A DNA stretch of 22,422 nt, taken from Hofstenia miamia. Lineage: Eukaryota > Xenacoelomorpha > Acoela > Hofsteniidae. Shown here piece by piece: positions 9,001-21,000 of this stretch. How positions within the stretch are numbered: position 1 is the stretch's first letter; each line of letters opens with the position of its first letter. Made by a program: the position numbers and the translations under genes. The stretch is from the NCBI GenBank assembly GCA_900660155.1, contig CABFPE010000173.1, positions 934,470 through 956,891 of the forward strand, in the 5' to 3' direction. Below the pieces are notes generated by a model. That model was not told where the DNA came from, searched no databases, and saw only the letters and a list, made by a program, of their open reading frames with translations.

Positions 9001-12000
9001 AATATGATGTAAAAAGGAATTGGCATATGTCTTAATGAAAGAAGATGGAAGATAATCTAATCCACAACCTTTATTAATTCAAAAATTATATCAATTGAAC
9101 AGATAATTGTATTGTGTATCGATTCATCAAAATTGCAAGTAATTAAATTAGGCTCTGAAAATACAGATTGACGATATTGGTTAAACATAGAACAAATTTT
9201 GGAAGGATTTTCTGCACGTTGATTTTTCCAGGTTAAAAATTCAATAGTTTCCTCAGATTTTAAATATTTTAACAATTTTTAGCATTTATTCAGAGATGAT
9301 TTGTCAGAAAATTACTCTGTAAAGATAAATTTATCGAGTTCAATTGAATGAAAAGGATCAGTAGATACAGTGATAAGTTTGGCAAGAGCTTTTCTAACGG
9401 CGTTTTAAGATATTTACGTTTGGCAGTGCTTGTGATATTAAACAGATAAACTGCGTGGAAGAAGAGTATGATGGTAGTGAGTTACGGGTCTTTCGTTTTT
9501 TCGGCACATACAAATCGATTATTTCAAACAAAGAGTTGTATCAGTGTATAACGTAAAGAGTTGTGCCATCACTGCAAAACGAAAAAAGCGATCTTGATAA
9601 AGTTAAATCGAGTTCATCTTTATTGGCCTGAGAAAGTTAATAGCAGCGGTTTTTTATATCATTTGCATCAATTTTATTAAGACACAATAAAATATTGAAA
9701 CAAATAACAGCTTGATCTGAAAAACTTTTAGAATCGGGAGAACCACCTTAAGAAATGTTAGAGCCTTGACATCTGAAAAAAGTAGATCAAGAGAATTTCC
9801 ATTTATATGAGATAGATTCATAATACAAAGTTCATCGAGAATGTTGATCAAATTCATGTGGGGAGATTCCAGCTTCGGTGTTGGCATTAGGAAAATTAAA
9901 ATCACCTATAATATACACATATCCTGCAAATGTGGCATGAAAAGAATTATTATTCTTGTAAACTCGAAAGGCATCAAGCACGGAATGAATAAAGGAAAGT
10001 ATGTAGTCTTATGTGGGGCGAAAGAGACTAGTAACTGGAGGAATGTACAGACATCAAATTAATATAAGTTGAGATGCTATTGAAAATACAGCAAAGCAGG
10101 CGAAATCAACTTTGATATTTAAACCAATGTCAATCTTTAATACAGTGTCTTTATATAAACATCCACCATGACTGTTTGGTAAAGATCTAATAGCCTCTGA
10201 TGCTGTTGCGTAAATTGAGTTAGGAAATATATCATTAGTAAAAGACCCGTCAAACCAGGTTTCAGTAACACACAAAATGGAACAATCAAGCGAAACAGCA
10301 TAACAAAGAAAACTAAGTGGCCTTTTAATAGAAATTAAACTTTGTGCATTTGTGTACAAGTTATTAATGGGATTATTTAAGGAAAGTTTAAAATCTCGAA
10401 TTCGCAAGTTTTTTCGATCGTGTCCTTCTTGAATTAATTCAAATCTTTTCTTAAGAAGAGATTTTTCACATGTTCTCACCTTTTGTGAACATCTTGTATT
10501 CATTAAAATGTCTAAGTAGATAAGCTTTAAATGAAACTAGCCGCTTAGACCATTCATTTCCCCTAACAATAATTATATGATGTACTTTACCAGGTATGCC
10601 TTTACCAATGCGAATTATGTTACAAACCCATAATGTATCACAATAAATAAAGCTTAGCATATCAGTAATACATTTCTTCTCATGCTGTAGTTGATCTGCT
10701 AGAGAACTTCTACCTCCGCATTCTGGTATGCCAAAAGCAATTATGCGACATTTGTACTCAGAATTGCTTTGGCTTGCATTAGTGGAAGAAACTATGGATG
10801 GTATTGCAGATCGTAATTCATTCATTAGTTTAGTATTGTTATTTTCAATGATGTTGATTTTGCATAGTCACAATGAGTTCTTTGATTTGGTGAAGTGGAT
10901 TTTGGTTCTCTGTAATTACAAGAGAAGTGGAAACAGCTTGTTCGTGAAGAGTGTTTTCAACTTTTGCAGGAAATAGCATCAAGCGACTTATGTTTCTCAG
11001 ATTGACGTATAATCGACACATTTTATACAAAGCTTAAGAAAATGTCGTTCATACTTTAAAATGGCATCTATGCAAGCCTTTGATAATCCTGTGCAAGTTT
11101 TGGTAAAATGAAATACATCATTACATAAAAAGCGCTTGAATTTCTTTTGCTCTTTAATAATGAGCAACTCGACATTTTACCCGGTTTAATATTGATTTGG
11201 TAGTAGCCATTAATTGAACAGATATAGGATATAGAAAGAAGATATATTCTTTTAACTGAACAGTGGAATTTTTTATTTTATTATAAATATTATTTGAATG
11301 ATAAAGAATAAAATAGCATAAACTTTCATGCATTCCCACCATAATGATTTACTTTTTATAGTGACTTTTGGAACACCCTGTATATTTATGCAAAATACAT
11401 TGTTGATTTTCAGGTTTTTAAATATTCCTTTGCAAATAGATAAGGGCAGCATTTTTCAGTGGACATAATTTAACAGTTGATAATTCCTCCGCATTTTCTT
11501 TCTACCAACTTTAGACATCGACGTGATTTCTCGAATAATTATTTTGTTAATTCGAAAATGATCTATTTTCATTTAATCGACTTAGAAAAACGCATGGTAG
11601 TTATGTACTCTGTCTCCCTATATTACATTCCAATTTTCCAAAATATCCGTAATTATCCAACATTAGTCTTTAGGTTGAAGATGTTTTCGAAGAATTTGAT
11701 TCTATTCCTATTGGATCAGCAAGCTTAGCTCAAGTGCATCGCGCGAAATTAAAGGACGGGACCATGGTTGCAGTAAAAATTCAGCATCCTCATATCGCGA
11801 AAAATTTCCATGCCGATATATTTGTTGCTGATGTACTAATTTTGAAACGTTTATTTCATTTAATTGTATATTTTTACTAAAAATACCTAGGGCAATGTTG
11901 TCAGAAATACCATTCTGTGCTTACTCCTGAAAAACAAAGATGCAAAATATATACTATTTTGCGGAAAACACAATATGAAGCAATATATACTTTTCAAACT

Positions 12001-15000
12001 TTTCAAAATAATCGATATAACCCTTAACTTAATGTAATTCATAATTAATTGAATTTTTTATAAATTTGTTAATCGATAAAACTTGGTACCAATAGATTTC
12101 GAAATTATTTTTGCAATAAGGAATCTTTTTATAAAAACGATTGCTTGTATCATCAAACAACAGCTTTCATAATTTTTCGAGCTGGCAAATGGTGACCCCA
12201 TGGCTGAGTACAACGCTAGCTAATTCCCCCTTCTTCCTCATTCAAGCAAATATTTAATAAATCTACTCAAATANNNNNNNNNNNNNNNNNNNNNAATAGA
12301 TTTCGAAATTATTTTTGCAATAAGGAATCTTTTTATAAAAACGATTGCTTGTATCATCAAACAACAGCTTTCGTAATTTTTCGAGCTGGCAAATGGTGAC
12401 CCCATGGCTGAGTACAACGCTAGCTAATTCCCCCTTCTTCCTCATTCAAGCAAATATTTAATAAATCTACTCAAATAAATGAACAACCCCACTAAATACC
12501 GAAATAAATTTTAATTTTAGCCCCTTCAAATTTTAACAGTTGTAAACTTGAATATCATGCAAAATAGTGAATGTATTTTCCGATAAATTTTTCCAAAGCA
12601 AAAATGTATACGGTTATGATAGTTACAAAACGAATCCCATTACTTTGTTTGAATAATTCAATTGCCTAACTTCATTGAAATTTTTTATAACAGAACTCGA
12701 TTTTTCGCATTTGCACATATTCATTATGAGACTATTACATTGGGTTTTTTGTAGTTATTGAGGGTCGAAATTTCCTCATAGAAATTTATTTTCCATTTAG
12801 ATGTTGTCGAAGCTTGTCTCTTGGATCTTCCCCAACTTTCAATTCAGATGGTTGGCTGAAGAATGCAAGCTTATCCTGCCAAAAGAACTAGACTTTCAAA
12901 GTGAAGGAAGAAACGCTGAACTAATGTCTGGTCTACTAAAAGAATTTAAATTTCTTAAGGTTTTTATTGATATGCAGTATCAGCAATGCATACAAATCCA
13001 TCTATAACTTAGATTCCAAAAATTTATTGGGAATATTGTACATCGAAGCTTCTCATCATGGAATTGTGTGAAGGATTTAAAATCGATTCAAAACGTCACT
13101 ATGCTTTGACGAAAATCGACGTTTGTGAGGTACATATATTCAACTCTTAGACTTACTAAAAACTGCAAGTTTTGGAATTGAGAATAGATGTGTGCTGAGA
13201 AAGTACTCGTTGGCCAGTTTCATTGATAAAAAATATTGATAATGTTTCATTAAAAGTGCCTCGCAGGTCAAGCGTTATTTTATTAATTGATAATGCACCG
13301 ATTTTCCCTATTTGAATGTATATTCTATTTTGAAACATTATTTAAGAAGTATTTGAATGCATAAATTATGCCATTTAATTCATATAAATATTTACAAATT
13401 TTTATAGAAATTAACACGTTAAAATAACATCTTCACAGATTTGCTCCTTTCTATTTTAATGATAATAATTTGTAAACCAAATTCTAGTGTGCTATAAAAT
13501 AACAAAATGTTTGTTTATATATTCAGTTCAGCTAATTATAGTTCAGAGTTCTGTTTTCAGCAATTTCTTAAAACTTGATAAATTTTTGCAGTTCTGTGTA
13601 TTTGCATTAAGATTGTTGAAAGTATAAGCACCAGCAATTGTTTTATGTACCAAGTATGCAAGTATGTGTATTGTTTGCTAGTAGATTTATTTAAGTATAC
13701 TTTTGAATGTTTTTATATGCGCAGTTTTCTATAATAGGTTTAGTTGGGCAATTATATATATTTGCATATAATTATATTCTAGCAGGTTAAGGGTCGGCAC
13801 TATATTTAGTTCAGTAAGTACTTAATGTATGTATATAAATCTAATTCATGTCATACCTACAGCGATTGAAAGTACGGGTGTATCATTGACATGTAAAGTA
13901 TGCAACCCTAATCTTAAAACAGTGTCGTATCCATGTATAATCGCATTAACCCGGATGGATAAATTCCATGACGTAAGCTTAGAAAATATTTTATCGTGAT
14001 ATTCTGCGATAGTAATATGAATGTACAAAATAGATAGACTAATTTTAAGTTATCACTATATGATAGTATGTGTCTTTGATTGCCCATTTTATGTGTTCCA
14101 CTGTATATTTTTGTTTATGCGGGCTTAAAATACGTTCCGTATAATATATAATACAATGTTGAATTATCGCAATCAATGCACTGCAAATTTGATTGGCTGA
14201 GAATTTATGAGTGGATGTCGCATATATTTACAATCATATCTCTGGAAGTGGTCGGAGATTGAGTTGAAATTGAGTCAAAACGGGAAAATTGATTCTATGC
14301 ATATTATTAAATAAAAACATTAAACTAGATCGAAAAATTTTATTATTGAGAGACCCAATATAATCCGATGCCTACTTACAAAATATATAATAGAAAATAA
14401 ATAGATCAAAAAACATTGTAGAAAACATAAAAACAGGCTGAACTATACATTATTATAACTTATAATGGTTTAATTAAGTAATTTGCCCGGAGAGCTAATT
14501 AGGGGTCTATAAAAGTGCGTGGCCCACTACAGTCCGATAGGTGGTAGTGGCTTAAGGCCGGCATTGATTTTTTATTTATATCATTTTTAGGAGTTATTCT
14601 AGTTGAAGTTAGCCGGTTCATTATTGTTAGGGTTTTTTCTCAGATATAAGTAGATACATGATACGACGCAGTTTTACTGCCTCCTACTGGATTTTCTCCT
14701 TAATCTTAATGCTCAATTCACAAAAATTCATTCGCTACAAATGGAATAATTTTTCCATATTTGATCTTTCTATTTTTTACAACTATAAGGAATCAAACAA
14801 TGTTTGATGACTTCAAATTGGTATAGTTAAAGTTGGGAGCATTCCTATTTGCAAGAAGGGCATTCTCATCAATCATTAAAAAGTTAGTGTTATTTGGTTT
14901 CCTTGGATTCTTTTAGGTCAATCGCCGTCTAGGGGAGATATACAGCACAATGATTTTCAAGCATGGGATACTCCACGCCGATCCTCATCCAGGAAACCTT

Positions 15001-18000
15001 CTTGTCAACAAACTTCCCAACAACGATTTTGAAATCGTTCTACTTGATCATGGTCTTTATCATGTGAGTAAATTACATTTTAATAATCGATTCATTGTTT
15101 TAACACATACGTTCCTTCTTTCTATGGTTTTTACATGTTATTTAACTATTTATAATGAGTATAATGAAAAAGTGCGCATAGACTGTTTAATAATAAACAT
15201 ATACATTTCATTTGTAATCGTTCACAGCTTCTATCGCCTCCCGGACATTCGATTTCAGGGGGAAATATTCCCTCTTAACCCTAATTATGGTCCACTCCTC
15301 TTTTTACCGGATTTCCTCATACATTCCTCGCATTTCCAGATCATTCCTCTTTTTTCAAATAATTTCTCTTTTCACCAGATTTTGTTTTTAAAGAAATACA
15401 TGGATTTTCGTGCTTTTTTCAATTTTATATCCTTAAGCCCCAACCCAAAGTCACAAATCCACGTTTCCTAAATCTAAAACCTACATTTGATTATTTTATA
15501 GACCTAAACCAAAGTCACAAATCCACGTTTCCTAAACATAAAACCTAAATTTTCATAATTTTATAGCCCTAAACCAGAGACACAAATGCATGTTTCCTAA
15601 ACCTAAACTTAAAAATTATTTTAAAAATACCTGAAAAATTTGCTAGAAATTGGAAATACTGCTAAAATAATGTGAGTGTTTTTAGAATAACTACGGGCAA
15701 ATTTCCTACGTCGAATATTCTCACGGGAAATTTTCCAACGAGGTAATTTCCTACAGGGAAATTTCCGGGTACCAAAAAATGCATATATAACATAGCGTTC
15801 ACTGTTTCACCCTTAAGATCACAGTGCCATCCACTTTGCAATCAAAACTTGTGTCTTCTTCACCACCTTTACCGAACTCCTTTGCCACTTGTTGCACACA
15901 ATGCAGAGTCATTGGACTCGCATCCCATTCGTCTTCCAAAGCTTTATGCATTTGGAGCGTTCTTACGATGAACTAAAAATTTATTTACACATAGTTTTTC
16001 TCTAATTCAGCAATAAAATGTGTGCTTGAGAATGATAAGTACATGGCAGAGTAACATAGGACATAGGAAAATGTTATTCATCTTAACAAACAATTAAACT
16101 AAAAGTTATAATGCATATTTGCAGACATGATATAAAAATAAAATAAAGTTTAACAATGCATTGCCTATCCAAGTATAGAGTCTGCAAGCACATGAGGACG
16201 CCTCTTTTCAGCCTGTACACCTCCGATTAGTAGTACAGTAAGAGAATTTAAATGACAGATTGAAAACCAACGATTTCTGAAGTTTTCAAGTATTAAACCA
16301 TCTCAGAATTTCACTTTTAAGTATGAATTCAAGAGGCATGGTGTATTACCATTTGTTCCATAGACAATCTGCCAAACTATTCACCTCATGCTCTATAAGT
16401 TTTGCCAATATTTCCTCAAACCTGTACTCTACCTCAGTGAAAACCGCAGTGAAAAATGGAATAGTCTGACTTCCCATTGATTCAAATGGGTAATTAACTG
16501 CTTCTTTGTCTGTTGCAAGAGAGAGAGACTGTAAAATTGTTATTAGAAAGACTTGGGAATGTATAGATTCTTTATTAGAGAATCATTGTCACCTACTTTA
16601 TTAATGATTAATATATTTTAGCTAATTTTATAATAATGTAATGTGCTTCAGGCAATAAAAGCATTGCAGCTCCTTATAATGTAAGCATTTGAATGATTCG
16701 AGTAAATGGCAGTTGTTGTTTTTCCCAGAATTAAGTTATGATTAAGTGGGCTCTTAGAATAGTAAAAATTTTGATGGCATAATGAAATTAACATGGCTAC
16801 TCTGCCGATGCTGAGCACAGAATGCAATCCAGCAAACAAATAATTTAATAGTAGTAAATCTTTCTTCAACTGGGAAAACTGAGGGTCTTTTTAATGAATT
16901 TCGGCAAATCTAAATGCACTAAGCATAAACGAACAAGCATTATTAATAGTAATAGACATGAGATTCGCTGTATCGCAAGCTTGGAATTATAAACACTTAA
17001 TCAATACATAAACGCTGTCGATATGATTATCTTTGAAATGACATTGCAAGAAGTTAGCCATATTTATAGGATTAGTCTTCATCGGTTGTTGACTTGTTCG
17101 TGCTGGTGGCAGGGATAAGTATTTCCGCATCTTAGAATGAGATTGCTGAAGATAATTGTATCAACTTTATTGAAAATCTATGTGTAGATAATTTTTAAAC
17201 TTGCTTATGCAAAAAGGAAGTCGTTGAATCACCGCTTTATAATAGCTTCAAGCTGATACCAAAACTTTTAGAAGGTTGTACCTTTGAATTGCAGCTTTGT
17301 ATATTAAAACCAATGTTGACAAAAGAGAGCATCAAGCAGATTTATTGTAAGCATCAACCATTAAACTAACTTGAAAGTGATCCTTGTATTTGTAGAAACA
17401 TCTTCATAGAAATTTAGTTTATTTAAAGTTTCAGGTGTTCATTTAAATTTTTGTAACTGTTTTAAACATGTGGAAGGAACTTTAAGAAGTCTAGGTGGAG
17501 TAGTAGTTACCTGTTCTCAACATTGTGATAAAAAAACTCATTTTGATATCATTTGGTCAATACCTTGAGCACACAAGAAATGTATCTGGTAGGCTTACAG
17601 GGTGATTAGATAAAGCAGCAATCCATTCTCTACAATAGCAATATGGGATTTAAAAATGCGAATATAAAGTTCACCTCGATAGTTATTTCTGCAGTTTTAT
17701 GCACTTAATTTATAAGACTTTCTGTAATTTTAAGACGAGGTACGAGGGTAGCGAATACCAGCCAGATGCTGCAAATTATTACTAAGCAATGATTTGTTAT
17801 TTTCTGTTTGCATTTGTGCCTTTAAACAGCTCTCAAATTAACAGCTGTCGCGGCCTTGTTATTAACGAAGTTCGTGTACTTGAACATAAAACAACACAAT
17901 TTTCATCCTCTAAAGCAGTGTTTCCAACCTTTTATAAAAAAATTGGGTGGATGAACGTACTAAAATTTTATATAAGTCGTGGACCCTTAAAAATACATGT

Positions 18001-21000
18001 ATATTTCAAAAAATAATAAAATATAAATTACAAAAATTGCTTTATATTACATCAAAAAGATTAATGCGAAGGTTGCAATTATTTATTTACAAGAGCTGCA
18101 ATGTCTGGTACAGTCTTTGATAATGCAACACACATATTGTCTCTAACACTGAGTCAGTTTCTTGCATTTGTTTTGATGACTACTAACGAAGAAAAAGCAG
18201 ATTCACATTCAAAAGTTGCGACAAATGGCATTAGCAATTTCAAGACTAATGTGGACACTTTGGGATAGAGTTGCAACATGCTTATCCAAAAACCACTGTG
18301 GGATTTTTCATCAAAAATTGTTTTTGCATTCCCATCATTTTGCAGATCAATGAATTCTTGTAAATCAGGAAAATAGTGGGAAACTTTGTTAATCATTTTA
18401 TAAATATGGTCTTTGAATATCTCAATAGTTTCGTTGTCCATTTCTAGCTCGATTTCATCAAGAAAGTTGCAAATGGTGCAAAGTTTTTTTATTCTAATCT
18501 TGATTTCCATAATTGGAGTTTCATTTTGTAAGCGTTAAGCTTTTCTTGGCAATGAAGCACATTTATTTCTTTCCCCTGAAGTGCAAGATTAACAAAATTC
18601 ACAACCTCAATAATATCAACTAAGTATGACAAAAATATCAAAAATACATTATTTGAAATTATCTTTTGTAAACTTATCCACTTTTTCAAATATGTCTTTT
18701 GCAGTGGCTTTTTGTTCAATGCAATTTTTCTCGAAACTTCATATGATGCTTTCACGCCAGCAGAATTGTGCACACAATGACCAGTTTGATCTATTCTTTG
18801 ACTAATCACTTTTTTAGCTTGATGATTAAAAAATGCTTCATCTTTATTTGCAAAGCTGGGATGTTTAGTTTCCAGATGTCATCTTAACTTTGCTGATTTT
18901 AAAGCGCTGGGAGCCTGAACTTGCATATATATAACACACTGTGGTTTATCCTCTCCCTGGATATTCAGAAATGTAAAATCATATTTAATATAACTGTTAT
19001 CATACTAAAATTGGGAGTGTTTTGGGTTGATCAGAAAGTAGACAAGGAGACTGTGCATGAAATGAATACAAGCAGCATTACTGTTGGATTATATTATTTA
19101 TATATTATTAATATTTATCTTAAAATTAAATTTTGAGACTGTCTGTTGGGGACCCTACAAAAACTCTCTACGGACCCTTTAGGGTTGGGAAACACTGCTC
19201 TAAAGCACTATGTCAAGTTTGGTATTTATTTCAGAAATCAGTAAATTGAGAGCTTTTCTACTGATTCTATCGTTGGAACTTTTCTATGTCTTTCGGGTTT
19301 AGATACAAGGATTTCTCATGTTGATTGTCTTTGAAGGCGTTTTGTACAACCTGAATTTTTTTAATTGGTTATGTGTAATATATTTCAGCTTCGACTTGCC
19401 TTTTTTTGTCAGCGAATTCGACAGAGGAATGCCGGCGCTGCTCAAACCCAAACTTAGATACACACACCCCAGTTGGACACATATTTCCGTCAGTCATAAA
19501 ATCCGATTTTGTGCTTAATATAAGCTTGTACTGAAGAAGCAAACAAGATTCAAAAAGATGGTAAAATTATTACATTCACATCACTATACAAAGCAAAGCA
19601 ATGCTAAAAGTTACTTTTGGACCTGGACCTCTCACTGACTGGTATATTGATTATAACATTGTCGTCGACTATATGAATACAAAAATACTTTATGATAGTA
19701 ATCATTCCCATTTATCTCAAAAACGCCTCTGTCCCGGGTTATGTAAGCCATCTGTGAATTCGAATGATGCTATGATTAACGTCCCTTCCTCTTTTCCTGC
19801 TTAATGGGAAAAGGCACCAGCATTGCAATGGCAACTTGCAATGAATAGTCCTACCTAATTTAGGCCAAATTATTTAATTTGCGTATTTTTGCTGTAAAGA
19901 TTTTTTCAGAATTGCATATGTGTCATATTTATGACTTGTACAAATATGTCTTTAATAATATTAAAAGTATTTCAATAAGTCGGTTCGTAAATATCATATG
20001 GAATTAAGAGAAAAAAAGATCAAAATGATCTTTTTTGTGGTTTAGTGAACATTAGCAGTTTGCTTAAATGCTATAAATATGGTTTATTTCAATATTTTGA
20101 TAAAATTTACAAGTAAGAGGTTGACATGTGTATGTAAAATATTTTTTAGGTGAGTGAATAAAAATATCATTAAGAACTGTAATGTACAGAATGACCTCCT
20201 TTTAAATTAGGCGTACTGTGATGTATATGGTCTTATATTTAATAGAGCACAAATAACTCCATATGCCTTAAAATGATAAATTAACTATATTTGAGAAATT
20301 TTAGGGTCTCTTCTTAAACACTTAATACATTATGCGCATACATTTAGAAATTAATGAGCATATATATATATATATACAGTGCTGTGCATAAGTCTCAGTA
20401 CACCTAGCTTAACAAAAAGGTTTTGCTTTGATGAACACTATAACTTTGATTTTTTGCAATTGTAAATTCAAATTTTTCCTTAATTTTTATATATGAAATT
20501 TAGTTTTCATCTTATCACTCTGAAAAGGGGGCCCCTAAAGCTATTTTAATAAATATGAATGTTGCTTAAAGTATAACAAAAGAATCGTATTCAGCATGAA
20601 AAACTTAGTATATTTACAATTTTTTGTAATAATTTATTTAGAAGTTTCTGAAAAATTGTCGTCAAATCTTGTACAAATCCCATCACAACAATAAAATTTG
20701 CATCTGACCTAACAATGTAATGGGATTTGCAGAAGATTTGACAACCAATATTTCAGAAACTTCTAAATAATTGTCTATATATACATAATATATATATATA
20801 TATATATATAATGTATATATTTCCTCGCATATTTGTTACTGATGATGATTTTTACTTATCTGTTCAAAGATATCTCAGCATATATAAATATTGAAATTGT
20901 AGCAAATTGCTATAGATCAAAGGACCACTCCGCTAAACATGTTGATATGATTTTTAGTGAAAACACTTATCAGATATTGGTCTTATTAGAATCTACAATG

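Larger units (their letters stand above)
7850..11340 (-). mobile_element. Decayed CR1/Jockey-like non-LTR retrotransposon (LINE)
   Basis: On the minus strand, in order from high to low coordinates, come an ORF1-like region (from ATG at 11173-11175), an AP-type endonuclease, a reverse transcriptase and the ORF2 C-terminal region ending near 7857. All domains are in the expected order, so the copy is close to full length, but every ORF is split by stops and frameshifts and it cannot be active. The exact ends and target-site duplication could not be placed. Confidence 0.8.
7734..11380. mobile_element. Mariner/Tc1-like inverted-repeat element interrupted by a LINE
   Basis: A 33-bp sequence at 7734-7766 (begins CCGGATTTCCCAAAAGTCA) matches, without gaps, the reverse complement of 11348-11380 (begins CAGGGTGTTCCAAAAGTCA) at 26 of 33 positions. 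Both copies are immediately bordered on the outside by TA (7732-7733 and 11381-11382), the target dinucleotide of mariner/Tc1 transposons. Nothing resembling a DDE/D transposase is seen inside; nearly all the interior is a LINE. The simplest reading is a short non-autonomous TA-inserting element that later took a LINE insertion. Confidence 0.55.

Noticed and set aside
9841..10062. + strand ORFs inside the LINE (also 10728-10976)
   Set aside because: They are antisense to recognised LINE endonuclease and ORF1 regions and have no independent support.
11154..11342. 62-codon minus-strand ORF as a separate gene
   Set aside because: It falls in the 5' flank of the LINE inside the inverted-repeat block, is AT-driven, and has no recognisable domain.
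14485..14562. tRNA or SINE head
   Set aside because: No cloverleaf, A/B box pair or acceptor stem could be built around the short hairpin.
14950..15471. Single 173-codon ORF through ADCK1 exon 7 and into the intron
   Set aside because: Only the first part is homologous. Past the GTGAGT donor the residues are low-complexity and bear no relation to the family, and exon 8 resumes the alignment exactly. Retention of this intron would remove the rest of the C-lobe.
15500..15610. CCTAAACC-like motifs as an interstitial telomere
   Set aside because: The motif occurs once or twice per 64-bp unit, not as a head-to-tail 6-7-bp array.
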